DNA of 64,000 nucleotides, taken from assembly GCF_000717245.1 (NCBI RefSeq), contig NZ_JNYQ01000004.1, positions 930,001 to 994,000 of the forward strand. Reading direction: 5' to 3'. Position numbers and translations under genes: made by a program. The stretch comes from Kitasatospora papulosa (lineage in GTDB: Bacteria > Actinomycetota > Actinomycetes > Streptomycetales > Streptomycetaceae). This document shows positions 18,889-27,502 of this stretch, in pieces (positions within the stretch are counted from its first letter, which is position 1; each line of letters begins with the position of its first letter). The notes beneath the pieces are model-generated. The model searched no databases and had not been told where the DNA came from. It saw nothing but the letters and a program-made list of their open reading frames with translations.

Positions 18889-21392
18889 TCTCCTACCTCC
18901 GTTGTCACGACGTGGGATCCCGGGGCGGCCGGACCGATCCGGACCAGTCCGCCGGGCTGTGCGCCGGTTTCGGCGGGGACGCCCCGGCCGACGGAGTTGA
19001 GCGGGACCCAGACCACCCGGTCCGGCATCTCGGTGACCGCCAGGGTGAGTTCGGTGGTGCCGGCGGGGCCGGTGACGGCGAGCAGGTCGCCGTCCTTCAC
19101 TCCGGACTCGGCCGCGGTGACCGGGGAGAGCCGGGCGACGGCCGCGTGCCGGGTACCGGCCAGCGCCTCGTCGCCCTCCTGGAGCCGGCCCCGGTCGAGC
19201 AGCATCCGGTGGCCCGCGAGGACCGCCTCGCCGTCACCGGGCCGGGGCACCGGGCGGGACGTGGCCCGCGGGTCGTCGGCGTGACCGCCCTGCCAGCCGC
19301 CGAGGCGGTCGAGTTCACGGCGGGCCGCGCGCAGGTCGGGCAGGGCGAGGTGCACGTCGAGCGCGTCGGCCAGCATGTGGAGCACCCGCGCGTCGGTCGG
19401 GCAGAGCGTCCTCGGCATCTGCTCGGGCTTCAGCGCGGCCTCGAACATCCGGGCCCGGCCTTCCCAGTTGAGGAAGGTACCGGGCTTCTCGGCGACGGCG
19501 GCGACGGGCAGGACCACGTCGGCGCGCTCGGTGACCGCACCGGGCCGGAGCTCCAGGGAGACCAGGAAGCCGACCTCGTCCAGGGCCCGCAGCACTCCCG
19601 CCGGGTCGGGCAGGTCCTCGGGGTCGACGCCCGCGACCAGCAGCGCGCCCAGTTCTCCGGTGGCCGCGGCCTCCACGATCTGGCCGGTGTCCCGGCCGAA
19701 GCGGGCGGGGAGTTCGGCGACGCCCCAGACGGACGCCACCTCCTCCCTGGCCCGGGGGTCCGTCGCGGGACGGCCTCCGGGCAGCAGCGACGGGAGGGCG
19801 CCCGCCTCCAGCGCGCCGCGTTCGCCGGCCCGGCGCGGGATCCACACCAGTGCGGCGCCGGTCGCCGCTGCGGTGCGCAGGGCGGCGGTGAGTCCGCCGG
19901 GCACCGCGGCGAGCCGTTCGCCGACCACGATCACGGCGCCTTCGCCGCGCAGCGCCTCGGCCGCCACGGCTCCGTCACCGTCCAGGCCGACCCCGCCCGC
20001 GAGGGCGTCCAGCCATTCGGTCTCGGTGCCGGGCGCGGCGGGGAGCAGGGTGCCGCCCGCCTTCTCCAGGCCCCGGCTGGCGTGCGAGGCGAGCGCGAAC
20101 GTCCGCTGCCCGTGCTTGCGGTGGGCCTTGCGGAGCCGCAGGAAGACGCCGGGCGCCTCCTCCTCGGACTCGAAGCCGGCCAGCAGGACGGCCGGGGCCT
20201 TCTCCAGCGCGGTGTACGTGACTCCGCTGCCGTCCAGGTCGCGGCCTCGGCCGGCCACCCGCGAGGCGAGGAAGTCGGCCTCCTCGCCGCTGTGGACGCG
20301 TGCGCGGAAGTCGATGTCGTTGGTGTCGAGGGCGATCCGCGCGAACTTGCTGTAGGCGTAGGCGTCCTCGACGGTCAGCCGGCCTCCGGTGAGCACCCCG
20401 GTCCTGCCCCGGGCCGCCGAGAGTCCGGCCGCCGCGGCTTCGAGCGCCTCGGGCCAGCTCGCCGGTTCCAGCACGCCGTCCGCGTTGCGCACGAGCGGGG
20501 TGGTGAGCCGGTCACGCTGCTGGGCGTAGCGGAAGCCGAAGCGGCCCTTGTCGCAGAGCCACTCCTCGTTGACCTCGGGGTCGTTGGCGGCGAGCCGCCG
20601 CATGACCTTGCCGCGGCGGTGGTCGGTCCGGGTCGCGCAGCCGCCGGCGCAGTGCTCGCACACGGAGGGCGCGGACACCAGGTCGAAGGGCCGGGACCGG
20701 AAGCGGTACGCCGCCGAGGTGAGCGCCCCGACGGGGCAGATCTGGATGGTGTTGCCCGAGAAGTACGACTCGAAGGGGTCGCCCTCACCGGTGCCGACCT
20801 GCTGGAGCGCGCCGCGCTCGATCAGCTCGATCATCGGGTCGCCCGCCACCTGGTTGGAGAACCGGGTGCAGCGCGCGCAGAGCACGCACCGCTCACGGTC
20901 GAGCAGCACCTGGGTGGAGATGGGGACGGGCTTCTCGAAGGTGCGCTTCTTCCCGTCGAAGCGGGAGTCGGCGCCTCCGTGCGACATCGCCTGGTTCTGC
21001 AGGGGGCACTCGCCGCCCTTGTCGCAGACCGGGCAGTCCAGCGGGTGGTTGATGAGCAGGAGCTCCATCACCCCCTTCTGGGCCTTCTCCGCGACGGGCG
21101 AGGTGATCTGCGACTTCACGACCATGCCGTCGGTGCACGTGATGGTGCAGGACGCCATCGGCTTGCGCTGCCCCTCGACCTCGACGATGCACTGCCGGCA
21201 GGCGCCGGCGGGGTCGAGGAGCGGGTGGTCGCAGAAGCGCGGGATCTCGATGCCGAGGAGTTCGGCGGCGCGGATGACCAGGGTGCCCTTGGGCACGCTG
21301 ATCTCGATGCCGTCGATCGTGAGCGTGACGAGGTCCTCGGGCGGAACGGCCGCCTCGCCGCCCCCGGAGGGCGCACTCGTGGTGACTGTCAT
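18885..21392 (-). CDS. nuoG: NADH-quinone oxidoreductase subunit G
   Basis: The 835-aa iron-sulfur subunit of the NADH arm has an N-terminal [2Fe-2S] ferredoxin domain (CDHPLLDPAGACRQC). The His/Cys N5 region (HPLDCPVCDKGGECPLQ), CVLCARCTRF with CPVGAL for N4, and the off-path N7 motif CxxCxxxCx27C (CEHCAGGC...WLC) follow. The rest is a molybdopterin-oxidoreductase-like domain. ATG 21390-21392 is chosen (TVTTSAPSGGGEAAVPP follows) because it overlaps the nuoF stop in ATGA fashion; the extra 16 upstream codons are shadow. Confidence 0.95.
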   Translation of the reverse strand: MTVTTSAPSGGGEAAVPPEDLVTLTIDGIEISVPKGTLVIRAAELLGIEIPRFCDHPLLDPAGACRQCIVEVEGQRKPMASCTITCTDGMVVKSQITSPVAEKAQKGVMELLLINHPLDCPVCDKGGECPLQNQAMSHGGADSRFDGKKRTFEKPVPISTQVLLDRERCVLCARCTRFSNQVAGDPMIELIERGALQQVGTGEGDPFESYFSGNTIQICPVGALTSAAYRFRSRPFDLVSAPSVCEHCAGGCATRTDHRRGKVMRRLAANDPEVNEEWLCDKGRFGFRYAQQRDRLTTPLVRNADGVLEPASWPEALEAAAAGLSAARGRTGVLTGGRLTVEDAYAYSKFARIALDTNDIDFRARVHSGEEADFLASRVAGRGRDLDGSGVTYTALEKAPAVLLAGFESEEEAPGVFLRLRKAHRKHGQRTFALASHASRGLEKAGGTLLPAAPGTETEWLDALAGGVGLDGDGAVAAEALRGEGAVIVVGERLAAVPGGLTAALRTAAATGAALVWIPRRAGERGALEAGALPSLLPGGRPATDPRAREEVASVWGVAELPARFGRDTGQIVEAAATGELGALLVAGVDPEDLPDPAGVLRALDEVGFLVSLELRPGAVTERADVVLPVAAVAEKPGTFLNWEGRARMFEAALKPEQMPRTLCPTDARVLHMLADALDVHLALPDLRAARRELDRLGGWQGGHADDPRATSRPVPRPGDGEAVLAGHRMLLDRGRLQEGDEALAGTRHAAVARLSPVTAAESGVKDGDLLAVTGPAGTTELTLAVTEMPDRVVWVPLNSVGRGVPAETGAQPGGLVRIGPAAPGSHVVTTEVGE

Positions 21393-22762
21393 GCGTTCAC
21401 CCCCCGGTGAGCGTTCTTGTCGTCTTTGTCGTCGGCCCACAGGGTCGACCTGGCCGGGTCGAAGGGACAGCCCTTACCGGTGATGTGCTGCTCGTACTCC
21501 TCGCGGAAGTACTTCAGCGAGGAGAAGATCGGCGAGGCGGCACCGTCACCGAGCGCGCAGAACGACTTGCCGTTGATGTTGTCGGCGATGTCGTTGAGCT
21601 TGTCGAGGTCCGCCATCTGCCCCTTGCCCGCCTCGATGTCGCGGAGCAGCTGGACGAGCCAGTACGTGCCCTCGCGGCACGGTGTGCACTTGCCGCAGGA
21701 CTCGTGGGCGTAGAACTCGGTCCAGCGGGTGACGGCACGCACCACGCAGGTGGTCTCGTCGAAACACTGCAGCGCCTTGGTGCCGAGCATGGATCCGGCG
21801 GCGCCGACGCCCTCGTAGTCGAGGGGGACGTCGAGGTGTTCGTCGGTGAACATCGGTGTGGAGGAGCCGCCGGGGGTCCAGAACTTGAGGCGGTGCCCCT
21901 CCCGGATGCCGCCGCTCATGTCGAGCAGCTGGCGCAGGGTGATGCCGAGCGGTGCCTCGTACTGGCCGGGGCTGGTGACGTGCCCGCTGAGCGAGTACAG
22001 CGTGAAGCCCGGGGACTTCTCGCTGCCCATCGACTTGAACCAGTCCTTGCCCTTGTTCAGGATCGCGGGAACCGAGGCGATGGACTCGACGTTGTTCACC
22101 ACGGTGGGGCAGGCGTACAGGCCGGCGACCGCGGGGAAGGGCGGCCGCAGCCGGGGCTGTCCGCGCCGTCCTTCGAGCGAGTCGAGGAGCGCGGTCTCCT
22201 CTCCGCAGATGTAGGCGCCCGCGCCGGCGTGGACCGTGAGCTCGAGGTCGAGCCCCGAGCCGAGGACGTTCGTCCCCAGATAGCCCGCCTCGTACGCCTC
22301 GCGCACGGCCTCGTGCAGCCGCCGCAGTACGGGCACGACCTCGCCGCGCAGATAGATGAAGGCGTGCGAGGAGCGGATCGCGTAACAGGCGATCACGATG
22401 CCCTCGATGAGGCTGTGCGGGTTGGCGAAGAGGAGCGGGATGTCCTTGCAGGTGCCGGGCTCCGACTCGTCGGCGTTGACGACGAGGTAGTGCGGCTTGC
22501 CGTCGCCCTGCGGGATGAACTGCCACTTCATCCCGGTGGGGAAGCCGGCGCCCCCGCGTCCGCGCAGACCGGAGTCCTTGACGTAGGCGATGAGGTCGTC
22601 GGGTTCCATGGCCAGGGCCTTGCGCAGACCCTCGTACCCGTCGTGGCGGTGGTAGGTGTCCAGCGTCCAGGACTCCGGCTCGTCCCAGAAGGCGGAGAGG
22701 ACCGGGGCCAGGAGCTTCTCCGGGCTGGTCCCGTTCTTGTCGATCTCGGCTGCCAACGTCAT
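21389..22762 (-). CDS. nuoF: NADH-quinone oxidoreductase subunit F
   Basis: The 457-aa NADH-oxidising subunit has the FMN/NADH-binding glycine-rich segments GLRGRGGAGFPTG and GAGAYICGEETAL. The N3 [4Fe-4S] motif SCGKCTPCREG and a distal fourth cysteine (FCALGD) are also present. It accepts hydride from NADH and feeds the iron-sulfur chain. ATG 22760-22762 shares one base with the nuoE stop (TGATG), so translation is coupled. The remaining upstream frame is antisense-like shadow of nuoE. Confidence 0.96.
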   Translation of the reverse strand: MTLAAEIDKNGTSPEKLLAPVLSAFWDEPESWTLDTYHRHDGYEGLRKALAMEPDDLIAYVKDSGLRGRGGAGFPTGMKWQFIPQGDGKPHYLVVNADESEPGTCKDIPLLFANPHSLIEGIVIACYAIRSSHAFIYLRGEVVPVLRRLHEAVREAYEAGYLGTNVLGSGLDLELTVHAGAGAYICGEETALLDSLEGRRGQPRLRPPFPAVAGLYACPTVVNNVESIASVPAILNKGKDWFKSMGSEKSPGFTLYSLSGHVTSPGQYEAPLGITLRQLLDMSGGIREGHRLKFWTPGGSSTPMFTDEHLDVPLDYEGVGAAGSMLGTKALQCFDETTCVVRAVTRWTEFYAHESCGKCTPCREGTYWLVQLLRDIEAGKGQMADLDKLNDIADNINGKSFCALGDGAASPIFSSLKYFREEYEQHITGKGCPFDPARSTLWADDKDDKNAHRGVNA

Positions 22763-23643
22763 CACTCCCCCTCCTCGGCGGCGGGCCCGGCCGGGTGCTC
22801 CGGGTCGGAGGCCGACGTCTTCTGCGGTGCGTCGTGCGAGCTGAGGTGCTCGGTCGGCGACGGGTCGTGGGGCGCCGCGTCCTCGGGCTGCACGTCCTTG
22901 GTGCCCCGGGGCGTCTCGCCCCTCGGTCCGACCACACGTGCCTGCGGGGCGGCCTCGCCCCTGGCCAGCTTCAGACCGATCAGCGAGGCGGCTCCCGCCC
23001 CGCCGCTCGCCTCGACCGCGCCGGGGCGCGGGTCGGGGAAGCCGGCCAGGATGCGGGCGGTGTCCTTGTACGTGCACAGGGGCGCGCCGCGGGTGGGCTC
23101 GACGGTGCGGCCGGCGATCAGGTCGTCGACGAGCCGCGTCGCGCTCTCCGGTGTCTGGTTGTCGAAGAACTCCCAGTTGACCATCACGACGGGCGCGAAG
23201 TCGCAGGCCGCGTTGCACTCGATGTGTTCGAGGGTGACCTTGCCGTCGTCGGTCGTCTCGTCGTTGCCGACGCCCAGGTGCTCCTTGAGCCGGTCGAAGA
23301 TGGCGTCGCCGCCCATGACCGCGCACAGGGTGTTGGTGCAGACGCCGACCTGGTAGTCACCGCTCGGCCGGCGCCGGTACATCGTGTAGAAGGTGGCGAC
23401 CGCGGTGACCTCCGCCGTGGTGAGGCCGAGCTGGTCGGCGCAGAACGCCATGCCCGTACGGGAGACGTACCCCTCCTCCGACTGCACGAGGTGCAGCAGC
23501 GGCAGCAGCGCGGAACGGCTGCCGGGATAGCGGGCGATCACCTCCTTCGCGTCCGCTTCGAGCCGGGCGAGCACCTCGGCCGGGTAGGCGGGGGCGGGGA
23601 GCTGCGGCATCCCCAGGCTGACTTCTTGGTTGGATGCGGTCAC
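22762..23643 (-). CDS. nuoE: NADH-quinone oxidoreductase subunit E (with long C-terminal tail)
   Basis: The 293-aa subunit has a thioredoxin-like [2Fe-2S] N1a domain. Its cysteine ligands are in CTNTLC and CNAAC, with the conserved ATFYTMY before them. E. coli NuoE is 166 aa. After about residue 195 this protein continues with some 95-100 low-complexity residues rich in Ala, Pro, Glu and His (PRGTKDVQPEDAAPHDPSPT), likely disordered. GTG 23641-23643 overlaps the nuoD stop by 4 nt. Confidence 0.94.
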   Translation of the reverse strand: MTASNQEVSLGMPQLPAPAYPAEVLARLEADAKEVIARYPGSRSALLPLLHLVQSEEGYVSRTGMAFCADQLGLTTAEVTAVATFYTMYRRRPSGDYQVGVCTNTLCAVMGGDAIFDRLKEHLGVGNDETTDDGKVTLEHIECNAACDFAPVVMVNWEFFDNQTPESATRLVDDLIAGRTVEPTRGAPLCTYKDTARILAGFPDPRPGAVEASGGAGAASLIGLKLARGEAAPQARVVGPRGETPRGTKDVQPEDAAPHDPSPTEHLSSHDAPQKTSASDPEHPAGPAAEEGE

Positions 23644-24998
23644 CGGTCGACGCCTCCCATCACGGGGTCGATGGACGCGACGGCGACGATGACGTCGGCG
23701 ACCTGGCCGCCCTCGCACATCGCCGCCATGGCCTGCAGATTGGTGAACGACGGGTCGCGGAAGTGGACCCGGAACGGGCGGGTGCCGCCGTCCGAGACCA
23801 CGTGCACGCCGAGTTCGCCCTTGGGGGACTCCAGGGCGGTGTACGCCTGCCCCGCCGGGACCCGGAAGCCCTCGGTCACCAGCTTGAAGTGGTGGATCAG
23901 GGCCTCCATGGAGGTGCCCATGATCTTCTTGATGTGGTCGAGCGAGTTGCCGAGCCCGTCGGGTCCGAGCGCGAGCTGCGCGGGCCAGGCGATCTTCTTG
24001 TCGGCGACCATGACCGGACCCGGTTCGAGCCGTTCCAGGCACTGCTCGACGATCCTGAGCGACTGGCGCATCTCCTCCAGGCGGATGAGGAAGCGCCCGT
24101 AGGCGTCGCAGGTGTCCGCGGTCGGGACGTCGAAGTCGTACGTCTCGTAGCCGCAGTACGGATCGGTCTTGCGCAGGTCGTGCGGGAGTCCTGCGGACCT
24201 GAGGACCGGGCCGGTGGCGCCGAGCGCCACGCAGCCGGTGAGGTCGAGGTATCCGACGTCCTGCATACGGGCCTTGAAGATGGGGTTGCCGGTCGCGAGC
24301 TTGTCGTACTCCGGCAGGTTCTTCTTCATGGTCTTCACGAACTCGCGGAGCCGGTCGACCGCGCCCATGGGAAGGTCCTGGGCGAGGCCGCCGGGGCGGA
24401 TGAACGCGTGGTTCATCCGGAGCCCGGTGATCAGCTCGAAGAGGTCGAGGACGAGTTCACGGTCCCGGAATCCGTAGATCATGATCGTCGTGGCGCCGAG
24501 CTCCATACCGCCGGTGGCGATGCACACCAGGTGCGAGGAGATCCGGTTGAGCTCCATCAGGAGCACGCGCAGGACGGTGGCCCGGTCGGGGACCTGGTCC
24601 TCGATGCCGAGCAGCTTCTCGACCCCGAGGCAGTACGCCGCCTCGTTGAAGAAGGGGGTCAGATAGTCCATGCGCGTGACGAAGGTGGTGCCCTGCGTCC
24701 AGTTGCGGAACTCGAGGTTCTTCTCGATGCCGGTGTGGAGGTAACCGATGCCGCAGCGGGCCTCGGTGACGGTCTCGCCGTCGATCTCCAGGATCAGCCG
24801 CAGCACGCCGTGCGTGGAGGGGTGCTGGGGACCCATGTTGACGATGATGCGTTCGTCGTCCGACTTGGCGGCGGACTCGACGACCTCGTCCCAGTCGCCG
24901 CCGGTGACTGTATATACAGTCCCCTCGGTCGTGGCGCGGGCGTCGGAGAACGGTGTCCCGGACACGCCGGGCGTCGCGTGGGAATGGGGAGTGGTCAT
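23640..24998 (-). CDS. nuoD: NADH-quinone oxidoreductase subunit D
   Basis: The 452-aa 49-kDa-type subunit is related to hydrogenase large subunits and forms the quinone pocket with NuoB. Recognisable blocks are NMGPQHPSTHGVLRL (with the quinone-binding His), GYLHTGIEKN, and the C-terminal DPVMGGVDR. It has an N-terminal extension of about 45 residues containing TVYTVTGGDWDEV, common in Streptomyces. ATG 24996-24998 shares one base with the nuoC stop. Confidence 0.96.
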   Translation of the reverse strand: MTTPHSHATPGVSGTPFSDARATTEGTVYTVTGGDWDEVVESAAKSDDERIIVNMGPQHPSTHGVLRLILEIDGETVTEARCGIGYLHTGIEKNLEFRNWTQGTTFVTRMDYLTPFFNEAAYCLGVEKLLGIEDQVPDRATVLRVLLMELNRISSHLVCIATGGMELGATTIMIYGFRDRELVLDLFELITGLRMNHAFIRPGGLAQDLPMGAVDRLREFVKTMKKNLPEYDKLATGNPIFKARMQDVGYLDLTGCVALGATGPVLRSAGLPHDLRKTDPYCGYETYDFDVPTADTCDAYGRFLIRLEEMRQSLRIVEQCLERLEPGPVMVADKKIAWPAQLALGPDGLGNSLDHIKKIMGTSMEALIHHFKLVTEGFRVPAGQAYTALESPKGELGVHVVSDGGTRPFRVHFRDPSFTNLQAMAAMCEGGQVADVIVAVASIDPVMGGVDR

Positions 24999-25714
24999 CA
25001 GCTGTACGACCTCCGCTGGTCCGGAGCCGGGATCTGGGCGCCCTTGTACTCGACGGCGATGCCGCCGAGCGGGTAGTCCTTGCGCTGCGGGAAGCCCTGC
25101 CAGTCGTCCGGCATCATGATCCGGGTCAGGGCGGGGTGCCCGTCGAAGATCAGGCCGAAGAAGTCGTAGGTCTCGCGCTCGTGCCAGTCGTTGGTGGGGT
25201 AGACCCCGACGAGTGACGGAATGTGCGGATCGCTGTCCGGGGCGGACACCTCGAGACGGATCAGCCGTCCGTGGGTGAGTGAGCGCAGGTGGTACACCGC
25301 GTGCAGCTCGCGCCCCTTGTCCCCCAGGTAGTGGACGCCGCTGACGCCCGTGCAGAGCTCGAAGCGCAGGGCCGGGTCGTCGCGCAGGGTGCGGGCGACC
25401 TGGACCAGGTGCTCGCGCGCGACGAAGAAGGTGATCTCGCCCCGGTCGACGACGGTCTTCTCGAGGGCGTTCGCGGGGAGCAGGTCCTGCTCCTCCAAGG
25501 CCCCTTCGAGCTCGTCGGCGACCTCGTCGAACCAGCCGCCGTACGGCCGCGCGGTGGCGCCCGGAAGGCTCACCGTGCGGACGAGTCCCCCGTAGCCGGA
25601 GGTGTCACCGCCGTTGTTCGCGCCGAACATGCCCTTGCGTACGCCGATGACCTCACCGGAGTCCTCGCGCGGGACGGGTACCTGGCCGCTGTTGCTGTTG
25701 GATTCGTCGCTCAT
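24998..25714 (-). CDS. nuoC: NADH-quinone oxidoreductase subunit C
   Basis: The 238-aa 30-kDa-type subunit is separate from NuoD (fused in E. coli). The diagnostic segment is VGVYPTNDWHERETYDFFGLIF, followed by LTRIMMPDDWQGFPQRKDYPLGG. It has a hydrophilic N-terminal extension of about 60 residues. ATG 25712-25714 overlaps the nuoB stop (ATGA). It holds no cofactor and stabilises the hydrophilic arm. Confidence 0.95.
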   Translation of the reverse strand: MSDESNSNSGQVPVPREDSGEVIGVRKGMFGANNGGDTSGYGGLVRTVSLPGATARPYGGWFDEVADELEGALEEQDLLPANALEKTVVDRGEITFFVAREHLVQVARTLRDDPALRFELCTGVSGVHYLGDKGRELHAVYHLRSLTHGRLIRLEVSAPDSDPHIPSLVGVYPTNDWHERETYDFFGLIFDGHPALTRIMMPDDWQGFPQRKDYPLGGIAVEYKGAQIPAPDQRRSYS

Positions 25715-26265
25715 CGCAGCAGCCCCTTCATCTCGATCAGGGGAAGTGCCTTGAGCGCCGCCTCCTCCGCCTCGCGGGCGGCCTCCTCCGCGTTGACCCC
25801 GAGCTTGGAGCCCTGGATCTTCTGGTGGAGCTTGAGGATCGCGTCGATCAGCATCTCGGGACGCGGCGGGCATCCCGGCAAATAGATGTCGACCGGGACA
25901 ATATGATCAACACCCTGAACAATGGCGTAATTATTGAACATTCCACCTGATGACGCACAAACCCCCATGGAGATCACCCACTTGGGGCTGGGCATCTGGT
26001 CGTAGACCTGCCGCAGGACGGGGGCCATCTTCTGGCTCACCCGCCCCGCGACGATCATCAGATCCGCCTGTCGCGGCGAACCGCGGAAGACCTCCATCCC
26101 GAAACGGGCCAGGTCGTACCGCCCCGCGCCGGTCGTCATCATCTCGATGGCGCAGCAGGCGAGGCCGAAGGTGGCAGGGAAGACGGAGGACTTCCGTACC
26201 CAGCCGGCGGCCTGTTCGACGGTGGTCAGCACAAAGCCGCTCGGCAGCTTCTCTTCGAGTCCCAT
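25711..26265 (-). CDS. nuoB: NADH-quinone oxidoreductase subunit B
   Basis: The 184-aa subunit carries the terminal [4Fe-4S] cluster N2. Ligands are in GLACCAIEMM (tandem cysteines), SMGVCASSGGMF and YLPGCPPRPE. It passes electrons to menaquinone at the NuoB/NuoD interface. It is 17 nt downstream of nuoA. Its C-terminus ends in an Ala/Glu-rich helix. Confidence 0.96.
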   Translation of the reverse strand: MGLEEKLPSGFVLTTVEQAAGWVRKSSVFPATFGLACCAIEMMTTGAGRYDLARFGMEVFRGSPRQADLMIVAGRVSQKMAPVLRQVYDQMPSPKWVISMGVCASSGGMFNNYAIVQGVDHIVPVDIYLPGCPPRPEMLIDAILKLHQKIQGSKLGVNAEEAAREAEEAALKALPLIEMKGLLR

Positions 26266-26282
26266 GTGTGCCCCTCAGCCCC

Positions 26283-26642
26283 TCAGTCCCATTCCAGGCC
26301 GCCCCGGCGCCACACATACGCGTAGGCGACGAAGACGGTGAGCACGAAGAGCAGCATCTCCACGAGCCCGAAGATCCCCAGGGCGTCGAAGGTGACCGCC
26401 CAGGGATAGAGGAAGACGATCTCGATGTCGAAGACGATGAACAGCATCGCCGTCAGGTAGTACTTGATGGGGAAACGGCCACCACCAGCTGGAGTGGGGG
26501 TGGGTTCGATACCGCACTCGTACGCCTCGAGCTTTGCCCGGTTGTACCGCTTCGGGCCGATTAGCGTGGCCATGACCACGGAGAAGATCGCAAACCCTGC
26601 CCCGAGGGCGCCGAGCACGAGGATGGGCGCGTAGGCATTCAC
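26283..26642 (-). CDS. nuoA: NADH-quinone oxidoreductase subunit A, first gene of the operon
   Basis: The 119-aa three-helix membrane subunit contains the YECGIEP loop that lies near the quinone tunnel and FDIEIVFLYPWAV in helix 2. The start is GTG 26640-26642 (NAYAPILVLG follows), with AAGGAG 8 nt upstream; the longer frame is unsupported. It is the promoter-proximal gene of the 14-gene nuo operon. Nearly every later junction overlaps or is under 20 nt, so one transcript of about 16 kb is expected. Confidence 0.95.
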   Translation of the reverse strand: MNAYAPILVLGALGAGFAIFSVVMATLIGPKRYNRAKLEAYECGIEPTPTPAGGGRFPIKYYLTAMLFIVFDIEIVFLYPWAVTFDALGIFGLVEMLLFVLTVFVAYAYVWRRGGLEWD

Positions 26643-26721
26643 GCTCCTCGCTCCTTCCAGTCGTCCTTGACCGTTGGACCGCATCGGGCGACCGGCTCGC
26701 CACCTCATCAAGATCGTGCAC

Positions 26722-26739
26722 ATGTGAGGCAGTTCACAA
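26722..26739. promoter_or_regulatory. Rex-type operator upstream of nuoA
   Basis: Read on the minus strand the 18-mer is TTGTGAACTGCCTCACAT. It matches the actinobacterial Rex operator pattern TTGTGAA-N4-TTCACAA at 12 of the 14 fixed positions and contains the perfect dyad TGTGA-N6-TCACA. It lies 80 bp upstream of the nuoA start. Rex releases DNA when NADH is high, so it would tie complex I synthesis to redox state. The same dyad could also fit a Crp-type regulator. Confidence 0.6.
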
Positions 26740-26754
26740 GCCCGACTGCCCCGC

Positions 26755-26760
26755 ATCCTA
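26755..26760 (-). promoter_or_regulatory. Candidate -10 element for the nuo operon
   Basis: On the minus strand this is TAGGAT, a full match to the Streptomyces housekeeping -10 (TAGRAT). It would place the transcript start near 26747, with the Rex-like site directly downstream of it. No good -35 hexamer is seen at 17-18 nt, so the promoter call is tentative. Confidence 0.4.
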
Positions 26761-27444
26761 TGCCCGCCGTCCTGTGATCTGCGACACGGGGTACGCCAAC
26801 GCCTTTGTGATCTCCACCACCTGACGAACGATCATGAAGTCGGATGAGCGGTGATCTTCGTACGCGAAGCGGCCGACCGGTTACGAGACGTGACATCTCG
26901 CGGCGTCACCGCTGGTCAAAGGCGCATGGCTCTATCAATCGCAGCCCCGTACAAGCAAATTGGCGGTGGACACCGATGGGGTGATATAGGAACCGGCCCC
27001 GGGTGCAGGCCACCCGGACGAGGGGCCTCCGGTACCGATGTGGACATTGCGCACACATTCACGATCTTCCGGACGGAGCGGCGACCGGGCGAGCCGGCGG
27101 CACGCGACCGGAAGGACGGAAGCCCCCGACGGGCAGTCATGGAATCGGACATGACACACCAATAGGTCAAGCCGCCCGCAGTCCGGGGCCGGTCGCGCAC
27201 GGCACGCGGCGCGCGGCCGCGCGGTTGCCTCTCACAGGAGAGCCATACTGTGACCTGCATCACCACACCCGCGCTCCAAGAGAAGCGGGGCTTGGCCAAC
27301 CGTGTGAACAGATGGTAAGCGACGGGCAATTCGGACCTATTGAAAGAACGCCGTGATCACAGCGGTGCGGCAGCGTGACCGTTTTGCCCCTTAGGGCGTC
27401 AATAAGGGCCCCGAATAAGCGGATTCACAGATTCCGAACGTAAC
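26761..27444. other. Intergenic region between nuoA and the NlpC/P60 gene, with a structured element
   Basis: No credible coding frame is present, and base composition is more AT-rich than the neighbours. A large imperfect hairpin spans about 26992-27033: GGCCCC (26995-27000) with GGGGCC (27022-27027), and GGGTG (27001-27005) with CACCC (27011-27015), closed by ACC/GGT. It could be a terminator, a leader structure or noncoding RNA. I looked for, and did not find, the ydaO/c-di-AMP riboswitch core known upstream of some Streptomyces NlpC genes. Confidence 0.3.
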
Positions 27445-27458
27445 TGTGTCGCAACACA
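27445..27458. promoter_or_regulatory. Inverted repeat TGTGT-CGCA-ACACA upstream of the NlpC/P60 gene
   Basis: This is a perfect 5-bp dyad ending 44 bp before the ATG at 27503. It also reads GTG-N6-CAC, the kind of half-site spacing used by Crp-family regulators. A possible -35 (TTGATG, 27465-27470) and a weak -10 (TAGCGC, 27489-27494) follow. Confidence 0.35.
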
Positions 27459-27502
27459 CGTTTCTTGATGGGACCCCTACAGCCCTGATAGCGCTAGTAC
27501 CC

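Noticed and set aside
26850..27502. Possible ydaO (c-di-AMP) riboswitch upstream of the NlpC/P60 gene
   Set aside because: I could not find the conserved core segments, such as the AGCTAACC-type 3' element, in this region.
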